NCBI GenBank assembly: GCA_013153405.1
Contig: JAADEM010000002.1
Coordinates: 1-64,000 of the forward strand
Reading direction: 5' to 3'
Length of the DNA stretch: 64,000 nucleotides
Source of the DNA: Chlorobiota bacterium
GTDB taxonomy: Bacteria; Bacteroidota; Bacteroidia; Bacteroidales; Marinilabiliaceae
Under the pieces are notes generated by a model. It was given only the letters and a program-made list of their open reading frames with translations. It did not search any database and was not told the origin of the DNA. Positions within the stretch are counted from its first letter, which is position 1, and every line of letters begins with the position of its first letter. This document shows, piece by piece, positions 1 to 8,611 of this stretch. A program made the translations under genes and the position numbers.

Positions 1-20
1 ACCCCATGCGGGTTAACCCT

Positions 21-36
21 CCCGAGATTCCTCGGG
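21..36. repeat. Short GC-rich inverted repeat
   Basis: A perfect 6-bp stem with a 4-base loop, CCCGAGATTCCTCGGG. Read on the other strand the surroundings resemble the 'cttgtcccga...tcggga' part of the larger repeat family near 7.3, 51.5 and 53.2 kb, so this may be a fragment of a related interspersed element. Nothing else is recognised in positions 1-105. Confidence 0.4.
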
Positions 37-105
37 ACAGGCTGATTTAGAGATTCACTGTTTTGGCGATAGACGAAACAGATGAATGTCTAAATCGATG
101 GGCAT

Positions 106-128
106 TTAGAATTGTTTTACAATTCTAA
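106..128. terminator. Stem-loop downstream of hsp20, possible transcript end
   Basis: A perfect 10-bp inverted repeat (TTAGAATTGT, 3-base loop, ACAATTCTAA) lies 20 bases past the hsp20 stop codon. It has no clear T run on the minus strand, so it may stabilise the 3' end of the mRNA rather than act as an intrinsic terminator. Confidence 0.35.
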
Positions 129-147
129 TGACCATTTTGGGTTAAAG

Positions 148-579
148 TTACGATACTTTAATTGTCTTAGGTGGTTTTGGCTTAACCTCATCTTTTTTGC
201 CAATAAATACTTCAAGGATACCGTTTTTATATGAAGCTTTTATGTTTGACTCATCTACCACGTCTTCCGGCAAACGGAATGAACGATGGAATGAAGTGTA
301 ATTAAACTCACGCTTGGTGTAGTTCTCTTCTTTTTCTTCTTTCTTCTCTTCAGTTGTTGCCGAAATAGTCATTATTCCGTTTTCAACTGAAATATCGAAA
401 TTGTCTTTTTCATAACCCGGAGCTGCTACTTCAAGTATGAATCCGTCTTCGGTTTCTTTCACATTCACAGCCGGAAGAGTTGTTAAATCCTCTTCTGCAT
501 TAAAAAAGTTATTTTTAAAAACATTGTTAAATAAGTTTTCCAACTCGGGCATCATGTAATTTCTTCTTACTATAGTCAT
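148..579 (-). CDS. Hsp20/alpha-crystallin family small heat shock protein
   Basis: A 143-residue small heat shock protein, an ATP-independent cytoplasmic holdase that binds unfolding proteins and passes them to DnaK/ClpB. The alpha-crystallin domain covers roughly residues 35-130. The family's conserved G-[IV]-L-[ET] stretch appears as NGILEVFIGKK near the C terminus, and a short tail with an I-x-V motif (TIKVS) ends the protein. The N-terminal arm contains the MMPELENLFNN type segment seen in bacterial class A Hsp20 proteins. The start is supported by an unusually complete Shine-Dalgarno (AAGGAGGA) seven bases upstream, rare in Bacteroidota. The gene stands alone, and its upstream region carries repeated GACA-N3-TGTC palindromes that could be operators (inference). 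Confidence 0.95.
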   Translation of the reverse strand: MTIVRRNYMMPELENLFNNVFKNNFFNAEEDLTTLPAVNVKETEDGFILEVAAPGYEKDNFDISVENGIMTISATTEEKKEEKEENYTKREFNYTSFHRSFRLPEDVVDESNIKASYKNGILEVFIGKKDEVKPKPPKTIKVS

Positions 580-586
580 TTTTATG

Positions 587-594
587 TCCTCCTT
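587..594 (-). promoter_or_regulatory. Strong Shine-Dalgarno of hsp20
   Basis: Read on the minus strand the bases are AAGGAGGA, followed by seven bases and ATG. This is close to a full complement of the 16S anti-Shine-Dalgarno. Genes elsewhere in the window generally lack such a motif, as expected for Bacteroidota, so it is unusual here and fixes the hsp20 start. Confidence 0.7.
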
Positions 595-670
595 TATTTT
601 AGTTTTCCAATTGTTTTTTTTCGCTTAATTCATGGCAAACACAATGCCAATGGTCAAAAAAGGATATTTT

Positions 671-737
671 GACACAAATCACCTATATGTCAAGACATTA
701 TGTCTGTTTTTCATTTAGAAACAAAAGACAAAATGTC
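671..737. promoter_or_regulatory. Cluster of GACA/TGTC palindromes upstream of hsp20
   Basis: Two identical-architecture palindromes, GACAttaTGTC (694-704, extendable to AGACATtATGTCT) and GACAaaaTGTC (727-737), have centres 33 bp apart, about three helical turns. A looser pair, GACA at 671-674 and TGTC at 688-691, lies on the hsp20-proximal side. This spacing suggests a dimeric regulator binding cooperatively on one DNA face. The regulator is not identified; hsp20 is the only gene starting from this intergenic region. Confidence 0.45.
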
Positions 738-842
738 AGAAAATCAGAGATGATAAATTTTCAGTTCCGGTATTAATTTGCTTTAACCTGATAACTATAA
801 TTCTGTTTTCAACGATTAAGAATGATAAAAAAGTCGGCGGTA

Positions 843-3722
843 TTATTTATCGAGATTGGGTGGTATATAAACAATAACTTTAGTACCTGAAGGTTTATTG
901 TCAGAATTATACAAGTCAATTATTTCATACTCAATTTTACGTTTCGACATTTTATTAATAAGATTAAACAATTCGTTTGTAATGCGATGACCTTTATGAG
1001 TTCCGTCTGATCCAAGTTCTTTTGCAGCATCCCTTCCTATTCCGTTATCTTCAATTATTACAATTATTCGTGAGTTGTTTTGTGATATCTTTATAACGAC
1101 ATGTCCTCCGTTTACTTTATGTCTTATTCCGTGCTTAATGGAATTTTCAACAAAATTATGTATTAACATCTTAGGGACTTTTGCTTTCATATCTACATTT
1201 TCGTCAATATCGATACTATAACTCAACTTGTCCCCGATTACCAGTTTCTGGGTATCAAGATAATTATTCAGAAAACTTATTTCTTCTTCAAGCGTTTTAT
1301 AAAAAACATCATAATCATGAAGAGTAACTCTTAGCAGTTCAGAAAGTTTAATAAGGTAATCATATGCCCGTTCTTTATCTCCGGCGAGAATAAGTCCTCC
1401 AATTATAGAAACAACATTGAATGTAAAATGCGGATCAAACTGCCTTATTATCTGGTTAATCTGCATTCGTGCATATTCACTCTGCTGTTTTTCAACAGTT
1501 CTCTTTCTCGCTTCTCTTCTTTTTAGATACAGATAAATAATTCCTCCTGTAATTATTATTGATAACAAATATAAAGTTACGATAAAAGCCATGGTCTGCC
1601 AGAAAGCTGGTTTAATAATCACAACTAACCTTTGTGGTTTATCATTCCAGATATTGTCAGAATTGGCAGAAAGGAGTTCAAAGGTATATTTGCCAGGTTT
1701 CAGGTTCTGAAACTCTGCATAACGTTTATTATCAGGCTTAGTCCATTTCTGGCTATATCCTTTTAAACGATACTTATATTTTACACCTTCAGGGCATCCA
1801 GAAGAAATACCGGTATAATTTATTCGCAGGTTATTCTCAGTATTTTCAAGCAATAATGTATCAATATACGATTCAATGTGTTGTTTCATATTTTGTTTTA
1901 ACTGCCAGGTGTTATTTTTTTGCAAAACAAACACATTCGATAAATGTAGTATCGGAGCTTGTTTGTTTTGTATCAGTCTGGAGTCATCAAAACGAAAAAC
2001 TCCGTTTGAAGCATTAATCCAGTAATACCCTTTACTATCTTTTAATACTCCGTTTTGTTTAGGTTCCAGTCCGATGTAGCCATCACACCTGTCAATAACA
2101 CGCAGATAATCAGGCTTACGTGCAAAGAATTTATCTAAATAAACAATAAGCAGGTCTTTTGTTCGTCCTACAAGCAGACGGTTATCATCCATCACTTTAA
2201 TAAATTTTATAATCTGCATCTCACCAGGGGGCAAAGCCGGGGTAAATTCCGCTTCAGAATAACTATAATAAAAAAGTCCTTCATAACCTCCCACCCAGAT
2301 ATTACCAAGGCTATCAACATCTGTTGTTATGCCGGCTTTCAGCGGCACATCAATATCATCAAAAAACAGGATATCTTTTCCATCGAAACGTACTATGGTT
2401 TTATTTGTCACTAACCAGTAAAACCCCTTTTTATCATAACTAACCCCCATAACATATCCTGAATTGACATAAGAGAGTTCTTTAAATTGCTTTACTGTAT
2501 CTCCTTTTTTAAGAATCATTCCGTCTACAGACCCAATAATAATCTCTTTAGTAACAGGATTTTCATAAACTATCTCAGTTTCTCCTTTTGCCCATTCAAC
2601 ATCAGAAAATTCTTTGCCATCCCAGCAAATAACACCAGTTTGTGTAGGAAAATATATTTGGCCGTTTGATAATAGTCTGGCACCCACATATAATGGTTCT
2701 TTTCTTACTTTAAAGATTTCATTCTTTTCGTGAAAATTTTCACCGTCGTATAACTGAAGGCCTTTCGTAAACGATACAAACCAGAAATTGTGAGCATTAT
2801 CTTCAACTACTGACCAAATATTTTTATTCAACCCATGTTCAGGTAAAAAATTCAAAAATGCATCGGAATTATATTTGTATAATCCGCCTTCTGTTGCAAT
2901 CCATATGGTACCGTTCTTATCTTGTAATACCTTGTTTACATACTCCTTTTCCCATAACAATTTTGATGCACTATCTTTCCCGATTAAATAAATACTGGAA
3001 TCTGTTTTTATGAAATCAACAAAACTGATAAGTTGATCAGGTACACCGCGAAGAAAAAATTTATCCCGTTCTCTCAGTATAACAACAGAATCATTATCCG
3101 ATACGATTATCTTATATTTATTTTTTAATAGCTCTTTTTTTACTACTTTTTGAAGTTTTCCGTTTACATAAGCATAAGTCACATCTGCATAAGCTAAAAA
3201 AAGCGTGTCGCCGTCTGAACTATTAATCCGGTATATATAAGCTTTCTTTGGTAATTCAATATCAGAATAACATCCGTTTTTAAAAGATGTTAAATATCTT
3301 TTATCGTTCTTATCAGTGTAAAACCATAAAGAGTCTCTGCATTCTGTAATAGAGCCATATGTATTAAATCTTCCCTTTTCATTAATTGGATAATGTATAA
3401 AGCGGTTACCGGTAAATTTTGACATGCCAGATTTACTTAATGCCCACACCGTATCATTCTTGTCAACATATATGGAATAAATAAGACCTTCGGGCAACCC
3501 TTCTGCCAAGGAATAGTTCGTAAATTCAACTCCATCAAACCGGCTTATTCCATTTTTTGTAGCTAACCAGATATACCCTTTGCCATCCTGAAGCATTTGC
3601 ATTACCTGTGTTTGTGGTAATCCGTCGGCAACTGTATATTTCCGGAAGGTCAGCTCCTGGCTGTTTATGCATGTACTAATAATTAAAAAAAGAAAAGTTA
3701 AATATTCGTGTAGTTTTATCAT
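843..3722 (-). CDS. Propeller-type sensor histidine kinase (Reg_prop, Y_Y_Y, LytS-like kinase)
   Basis: A 959-residue membrane sensor kinase. A signal peptide (residues 1-21, cut before Gln22) leads into a periplasmic double beta-propeller built of Reg_prop repeats (for example GKGYIWLATKNGISRFDG near residue 50). A Y_Y_Y domain follows (KYKYRLKGYSQKWTKPDN, around 650), then one transmembrane helix near 715-740. The cytoplasmic part is a His_kinase/HATPase pair of the LytS/YpdA class: phospho-acceptor His765 in DPHFTFN, N-box VENSIKHG near 860, and DNGIGRD near 892. Unlike many Bacteroidota hybrids it has no receiver or AraC/LytTR output domain, and no response regulator gene is adjacent, so its partner is elsewhere. 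The H-box context is DPHFTFN rather than the usual NPHFLFN. In this class the propeller usually senses a periplasmic ligand such as a glycan. Confidence 0.9.
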   Translation of the reverse strand: MIKLHEYLTFLFLIISTCINSQELTFRKYTVADGLPQTQVMQMLQDGKGYIWLATKNGISRFDGVEFTNYSLAEGLPEGLIYSIYVDKNDTVWALSKSGMSKFTGNRFIHYPINEKGRFNTYGSITECRDSLWFYTDKNDKRYLTSFKNGCYSDIELPKKAYIYRINSSDGDTLFLAYADVTYAYVNGKLQKVVKKELLKNKYKIIVSDNDSVVILRERDKFFLRGVPDQLISFVDFIKTDSSIYLIGKDSASKLLWEKEYVNKVLQDKNGTIWIATEGGLYKYNSDAFLNFLPEHGLNKNIWSVVEDNAHNFWFVSFTKGLQLYDGENFHEKNEIFKVRKEPLYVGARLLSNGQIYFPTQTGVICWDGKEFSDVEWAKGETEIVYENPVTKEIIIGSVDGMILKKGDTVKQFKELSYVNSGYVMGVSYDKKGFYWLVTNKTIVRFDGKDILFFDDIDVPLKAGITTDVDSLGNIWVGGYEGLFYYSYSEAEFTPALPPGEMQIIKFIKVMDDNRLLVGRTKDLLIVYLDKFFARKPDYLRVIDRCDGYIGLEPKQNGVLKDSKGYYWINASNGVFRFDDSRLIQNKQAPILHLSNVFVLQKNNTWQLKQNMKQHIESYIDTLLLENTENNLRINYTGISSGCPEGVKYKYRLKGYSQKWTKPDNKRYAEFQNLKPGKYTFELLSANSDNIWNDKPQRLVVIIKPAFWQTMAFIVTLYLLSIIITGGIIYLYLKRREARKRTVEKQQSEYARMQINQIIRQFDPHFTFNVVSIIGGLILAGDKERAYDYLIKLSELLRVTLHDYDVFYKTLEEEISFLNNYLDTQKLVIGDKLSYSIDIDENVDMKAKVPKMLIHNFVENSIKHGIRHKVNGGHVVIKISQNNSRIIVIIEDNGIGRDAAKELGSDGTHKGHRITNELFNLINKMSKRKIEYEIIDLYNSDNKPSGTKVIVYIPPNLDK

Positions 3723-4086
3723 TTGCTGGCAAAGAGACTGGTTACTATATTTTTTGGAGAAGAGAAAAACAGAATTGAAATTTCAAATAATTGAAAATTT
3801 CATTTTTTATACAAAAAAACATTTAACACCCTGATACTGAAACCCAATAAAAGCAACAATGCAACTTCATCCAGGCTTATAAAAAACGAAATATTTAAAA
3901 TATGTAATCCCTTCCCATATGAAAAATACAAATAAAATTCTAAAACACCAACCGGAAACTGCGATTATAAATCCATCATTCAGATATTGTTCCCACCTGA
4001 ACACATTTATGATTTCACCATTTTTCAGCTATGCTTTTTGATAAACAGGCTGTTTTCACATACTGATTTAACTTCATAGTAAAAAC
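3723..4086. other. AT-rich intergenic region without a gene
   Basis: This 364-base gap lies between the start of the sensor kinase gene and the stop of the RND pump gene, both on the minus strand. It is AT-rich and holds no credible ORF. A palindromic TTGAAATTTCAA lies near 3775-3787. No clear intrinsic terminator for the pump operon and no full TAnnTTTG promoter for the kinase could be seen. Confidence 0.5.
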
Positions 4087-7000
4087 TCAATAACGGTCTG
4101 TTATTGCCTTTCTATCATTTACTATCCAATACATTCCAGGAATTATCAGGAGTGATAAAAACAAGGACAGACTCATTCCTCCTATCATTGAAAATGCCAG
4201 AGGGCGAAGCATCTCGGAGCCCTCACCTATGCCGTAAGCCAAAGGTAAAAACCCAAAAATAGTCGAGAACATTGTCATCAGGATTGGTCGCATTCGTACA
4301 CGTCCTGCCATAAGCAAAGCTTCTTTTACATTGTTATTTTCCCGAAGGTATTTTTCAGTGTAGTCTATCATAAGAATTCCGTTGTTCACCACAACCCCCA
4401 CAATCATAATCATTCCCATAAACGCAGAGATATCAAGTGGAATACCGGTTATTTGCAGCATCAGAAAAACACCGGAAACAGATAATACGGTTCCTGAAAG
4501 AATTACTCCGGCAGTACGAAACGACTTGAATTCGAACAACAAGATAGCAAACACCAGTAAAATACCGAATGTAAGAATCATCATCAGTTCCGAGAATGCT
4601 CGTTGCTGACTTTTGTACTGTCCGCCTATTTCTACGGTAACTCCGGGTGGCAAAGGAATACTGGAAAGCATTGCCTGAACATCGGCTATTATTTCACTTA
4701 ACGCTCTTCCTGATACCTGACTTTTCACATTTACCACCTGACTCAGATTCTCATGGTCGATATCTGTCTTGCCGGGCAAACGGTAAATATCCGCTACTTC
4801 GTTCAATTGTAAAACCCGGTGTATTGATGCAATATAAACAGGCATATGTTTTATTTTTTCAAGCCGGTCAAAATCCTGTTTCTTATATCTTACTTTAACA
4901 GGTATAATCTTCAGTCCTTCCATCATACCGGTAACATTATCTCCCCATAAAGCCATATGTACAACATTGCTTATCTCTTCAACAGTAAGTCCGTATCGAG
5001 ATGCAGCTTCCCTTTTAACTCTGAAAGTCAGCTCTGGTTCGCCTTTCTCAAATCCTTTATACACATCAACTGCACCTTCTATGTTTTCAAGCGAATCAGC
5101 AATCTGAGCAGCTATGGCCTGTATTTTATCAATCTTTTCACCAAAAACCTTAATCACAACAGGAGCTATCTCTCCGCTAAGATCGTTTAAACGATCGGGA
5201 AGAACCTGAAAAAGCTCTGGTTCAAGACGCGGTTCGTGTTCTTCATCAAAAGCGCGTAACTGATCCATTATTTCGAACGAAGTCTTTTTATGCCCTTTTT
5301 TTAGTTGTATCACAAAATCACCTTCATTGGCATGAGTCCGCGGATGTGCAAGACTGCGTCCCACTCGCAAAGAATAAGCCTCAACATCGGGAATAGTCAT
5401 TATATAGGCGGCCAGGTCCTCGAGAAGAGATTTTGTGCCCTCCACAGAACTTCCCGGCGGAGCCAAAAAATCATGAACTATCGTTCCTTCATCCCATTCG
5501 GGCAAAAAACCGCTTGGTATTCTCATGTAAGAAAACAGTGTTAAACCTGCAAATATTAGAACCAGCAAAATTGTTACAAAGGGATATTTTATCAGACCTT
5601 TCAAGGCCCTTTGCTGAGCACCAATAACTTTAGGCATAATTTTACCCAGTTTCTTTTTACTGGAAGAAATAAAAACTGCAGCAAGAGCAGGCGTTAAGAA
5701 CACAGCCAGAATCATAGATACCACAATGGCAATAGAGAGTGTTGAAGCAAGTGCTTTGAAAAATATGCCCGGCACTCCAGTAAGAAAAACAAGCGGAATA
5801 AATACAACAAGCGTAGTAAGAGTAGCACCCAGCAACGGTGAAATAATCTCACCTGTAGCTTTTACAACCGCCTCTTTTTTAGCATATCCCTGTTCCAGAT
5901 ATCTCTCTATATTTTCAACAACCACAATTGCATTATCAACAAGAATACCGATTGCGGCAGCAAGTCCGCCAAGGCTCATAATATTCAGGTTCATTCCCGA
6001 CAGGTAAATAAAAATGAACGATATAAGCAAGGCAACCGGTAAAATAGCAGCAGTAACCAAAGTAATGCGTATACGACGCAGAAACAACAGAAGAATCAGA
6101 ACCGTGAGAAAAGCACCAAGTAATATTGCATCCCTTACACTATTTATCGACCCTTTAATAAATCCGGTCATATCGTACCATTTACTCACTTTCACATCGG
6201 AAGGAAATCCACGTTCCAGTTCTTTCCATCTCCTGTCAACTTCCTCCATTATTGAAACGGCATTGGTACCCGGCTGCTTAATGACAGTAATAAGAACTGC
6301 TGGTTTCAGGTTACTTTCGCACGAAATGAATGTTTCCTGCATAGCCGGTTCAATTTCGGCTATATCGGAAAGAAATACAGGAACGGAACCTTTTCTGGCA
6401 ACAATAGTTTTTCCGATATCATCAATACTTAAAAACCTGTTATCGGCAATATTAAGATAAAGCTTATTTGACTCATCAAGACGGCCTACGTACTTCAGGT
6501 CGTTTGCTTGTTTTAGTTTCTCTTCAATTTGTTTATAATCAAGATGCAATGCAGCAAGTTTTTCTGGTATCAGGTTTACACGGTATTCGCGCTGTCTGCC
6601 ACCCATAACCTCAATATTATATACGCCGGGGATACTTGCAAGCTGCGGACGGATAGTGTAGATGGCAAGGTCACGCAACTGTTCAAGATTCAGTTTATCC
6701 GACACCAGACTGTAACCGGCAACAGGATAAGTGCTGGTAGTAAAACGGCGCACTTCAAGCTGCACACCGGACGGGAGCGAGTGCTGAATGCCGCTTACCT
6801 GCGCCTGTACAAGCTGATACGCCTTGAACATATCGGCATCCCATAAAAAGTCAATATTAATCTCGGCCGAACCACGGCTTACTGTTGTACGAACTCCTCT
6901 AACACCCTCAACCATCATCACAGCTTCTTCAATAGGTTTGGCCACTTCCATCTCCATTTCTTTAAGAGGCGCCAATCCGAAATCAACCATCACCGCAATT

Positions 7001-7179
7001 CGCGGAAAAGCTGCATCGGGGAAAACTCCGCGCGGTATCTTATCAATTGTGTAATAACCGATGGCGGACAGAAAAAGGGCAAGAAAAATTATTGCCCGCT
7101 TATTGTCAACGGCAAAGCGGGAGAGGGCAAAGAGCCCCTCTCTGTTATCCTTGGATTTTATGTTGTTTTCTTTTTGCAT
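4087..7179 (-). CDS. RND-family efflux pump, inner-membrane subunit (AcrB/HAE-like)
   Basis: A 1030-residue RND permease, the proton-driven inner-membrane engine of a tripartite efflux system. It shows the family plan: a transmembrane helix after the N terminus (AIIFLALFLSAIGYYTI), a large periplasmic porter domain, a helix bundle around 340-530, a second periplasmic domain and a final bundle. TM4 reads GILVDNAIVVVENIER where AcrB has two adjacent Asp (D407, D408); here the second is Asn. The TM10 equivalent reads VVVNNGILMID, with no lysine matching AcrB K940. The relay is therefore not that of classical AcrB, and the substrate cannot be predicted. It is the last gene of a TolC-adaptor-pump operon but is separated from the adaptor by a 362-bp repeat element. 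Confidence 0.92.
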   Translation of the reverse strand: MQKENNIKSKDNREGLFALSRFAVDNKRAIIFLALFLSAIGYYTIDKIPRGVFPDAAFPRIAVMVDFGLAPLKEMEMEVAKPIEEAVMMVEGVRGVRTTVSRGSAEINIDFLWDADMFKAYQLVQAQVSGIQHSLPSGVQLEVRRFTTSTYPVAGYSLVSDKLNLEQLRDLAIYTIRPQLASIPGVYNIEVMGGRQREYRVNLIPEKLAALHLDYKQIEEKLKQANDLKYVGRLDESNKLYLNIADNRFLSIDDIGKTIVARKGSVPVFLSDIAEIEPAMQETFISCESNLKPAVLITVIKQPGTNAVSIMEEVDRRWKELERGFPSDVKVSKWYDMTGFIKGSINSVRDAILLGAFLTVLILLLFLRRIRITLVTAAILPVALLISFIFIYLSGMNLNIMSLGGLAAAIGILVDNAIVVVENIERYLEQGYAKKEAVVKATGEIISPLLGATLTTLVVFIPLVFLTGVPGIFFKALASTLSIAIVVSMILAVFLTPALAAVFISSSKKKLGKIMPKVIGAQQRALKGLIKYPFVTILLVLIFAGLTLFSYMRIPSGFLPEWDEGTIVHDFLAPPGSSVEGTKSLLEDLAAYIMTIPDVEAYSLRVGRSLAHPRTHANEGDFVIQLKKGHKKTSFEIMDQLRAFDEEHEPRLEPELFQVLPDRLNDLSGEIAPVVIKVFGEKIDKIQAIAAQIADSLENIEGAVDVYKGFEKGEPELTFRVKREAASRYGLTVEEISNVVHMALWGDNVTGMMEGLKIIPVKVRYKKQDFDRLEKIKHMPVYIASIHRVLQLNEVADIYRLPGKTDIDHENLSQVVNVKSQVSGRALSEIIADVQAMLSSIPLPPGVTVEIGGQYKSQQRAFSELMMILTFGILLVFAILLFEFKSFRTAGVILSGTVLSVSGVFLMLQITGIPLDISAFMGMIMIVGVVVNNGILMIDYTEKYLRENNNVKEALLMAGRVRMRPILMTMFSTIFGFLPLAYGIGEGSEMLRPLAFSMIGGMSLSLFLSLLIIPGMYWIVNDRKAITDRY

Positions 7180-7206
7180 ATTTCTTTGTTTGTCACCTCA
7201 CCCCTA

Positions 7207-7568
7207 GAGGATGTCCCAAAAAAAACGTCATTCCGAGATTTCACCCCAAATCCTTGAGGCACAATGAGTAAATGACAAAATATCAGAGTCATCGCGATGA
7301 ACGCGAACAGCTTGTCCCGATTTTTTTTCGGGAAAGAAACGATCTCGACCGCTCTGAGATTGCTTCACCCGTCTACCGACGGATTCGCAATGACGCATTA
7401 AGAGACTGAATGCTATTCTATTAAACAATTCCGTCATTGGTAACGGAGTGAAGGAATCTCCAAGTTCATATATATTGAAAATCGAAAGATTGCCTGTCTT
7501 ACTTGGTCAGACGGGCTTCATCGTTCCTCCTCGCAATGACGTTATTTTTTTACTTTTTAAACATCCTC
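7207..7568. repeat. MITE-like interspersed repeat, copy A
   Basis: A non-coding element of 362 bp bounded by inverted ends: GAGGATGTCC on the left, and on the right the reverse complement of GAGGATGTTTAAAAAGTA. Its left two thirds align with copies near 51.5 and 53.2 kb through shared blocks (tcaccccaa, caatgagtaaatga, gtcatcgcgatga, cttgtcccga, gatctcgaccg, gattgcttc, cgcaatgacg). Internal hairpins are CCCGA(T8)TCGGG and CCGTC-tacc-GACGG, and a third is GCCTGTCT (7492-7499) with AGACGGGC (7509-7516). There is no transposase. It occupies the gap between the efflux adaptor and pump genes. No target-site duplication is evident. Confidence 0.75.
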
Positions 7569-7579
7569 AGTTATTCCCC

Positions 7580-8599
7580 TTACATTTTCTCTACAACCAT
7601 CCCATCCACAAGTGAGTATGCCTTTGTCGTAGCCACTCTTTCTCTTTCTTTCAAGCCCGACAGCACCTCAACAATGTTGTTTTGGATTATTCCGGGTTTT
7701 ATCACTCGTTTTTCAACTGTATTATCACCTTTCAAAACAAACACACTGTATACTCCTTCTTCGTTCAGCACTGCAGAGCGGGGAACTATAAGGGCATTTT
7801 TATGTACTATCCCCGGAAAAGCCAACTTAACCATCATACCTGGTTTATACTCACCCTTACTGTTGTTTAAGCTTAATCTTACCGGAACAGTATTCTTTCC
7901 CATATCCATTTTACCGCCTATGGCCTCGATTTTCAGAATGAGGGATTCCTCCGAATAATCGACAAACGACACAGCAAGCTCTTTCAGGCCATTGATTTGC
8001 TTAAGGTATCTTAACGGCACATCACCGTAAACATCAAGAACTTTCAAACATCCAATGTGAACGATCTCTTCGCCGCGCTGAACCACATCACCTGTATGCC
8101 GAGAAACTTCAAGCACAACACCATCGATAGGGCTAAACAACGGAACTTCTTTTATTTCACCACTTATCATTTCTCTTTTATCAGGCGGTATCTGTTCTAT
8201 CACCTGCAAAAGAGCTTCACGCATAGGCGGAACAATAATTCCTATTCTTTCCCCTTTTCTTACCCTGTCGCCGGGAAGCAGGGAAAATTCTTCCAGTCGC
8301 CCGTCGAATTGTGAAGCCATACGAACATCACGACGTAACCGCACATCACCATAAAACACAATTGTATCCTGCATATTTTTTTTTACAACATCAGCAACAG
8401 AAATCTTAACTGCAGGTATTTGCCGGTATTCCTCTTTTTTCTCACCTTTTGAACAACTAAACAAAAAAAGTATTAATAATAAGAAAACCCCATATTTATT
8501 ATGACATGAACATCGGGCAGCCTTACTTTTAAAATAAGGGAAAAGAAAAATTAACAACCCGGATATAATATTATTTTTCATTATTATTTGATTTTTCAC
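7580..8599 (-). CDS. RND efflux periplasmic adaptor (membrane fusion protein)
   Basis: A 339-residue adaptor of the HlyD/AcrA type that links the RND pump to TolC. Recognisable parts are the barrel-sandwich/lipoyl halves (LEEFSLLPGDRVRKGERIG, and FSPIDGVVLEVSRHTGDVV near residue 160), a beta-barrel with the usual VPVRLSLNNSKGEYKPGMMV stretch, and a membrane-proximal C terminus with VPRSAVLNEEGVYSVFV. The alpha-hairpin is very short, as in many Bacteroidota adaptors. A lipobox (LFLFSC, Cys about 49) points to a lipoprotein. However, about 30 residues precede the expected signal peptide and no ATG lies nearby in frame, so the start is uncertain. The gene begins 12 bases after the tolC homologue ends, which supports co-transcription. 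Confidence 0.88.
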   Translation of the reverse strand: MKNQIIMKNNIISGLLIFLFPYFKSKAARCSCHNKYGVFLLLILFLFSCSKGEKKEEYRQIPAVKISVADVVKKNMQDTIVFYGDVRLRRDVRMASQFDGRLEEFSLLPGDRVRKGERIGIIVPPMREALLQVIEQIPPDKREMISGEIKEVPLFSPIDGVVLEVSRHTGDVVQRGEEIVHIGCLKVLDVYGDVPLRYLKQINGLKELAVSFVDYSEESLILKIEAIGGKMDMGKNTVPVRLSLNNSKGEYKPGMMVKLAFPGIVHKNALIVPRSAVLNEEGVYSVFVLKGDNTVEKRVIKPGIIQNNIVEVLSGLKERERVATTKAYSLVDGMVVEKM

Positions 8600-8611
8600 A
8601 TAATTAAAAAA

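Noticed and set aside
7228-7437. Predicted 69-residue protein on the minus strand inside repeat copy A, with relatives at 51368-51616 and 52974-53294
   Set aside because: All three frames are translations of the same non-coding repeat; hairpins and inverted ends explain the similarity.
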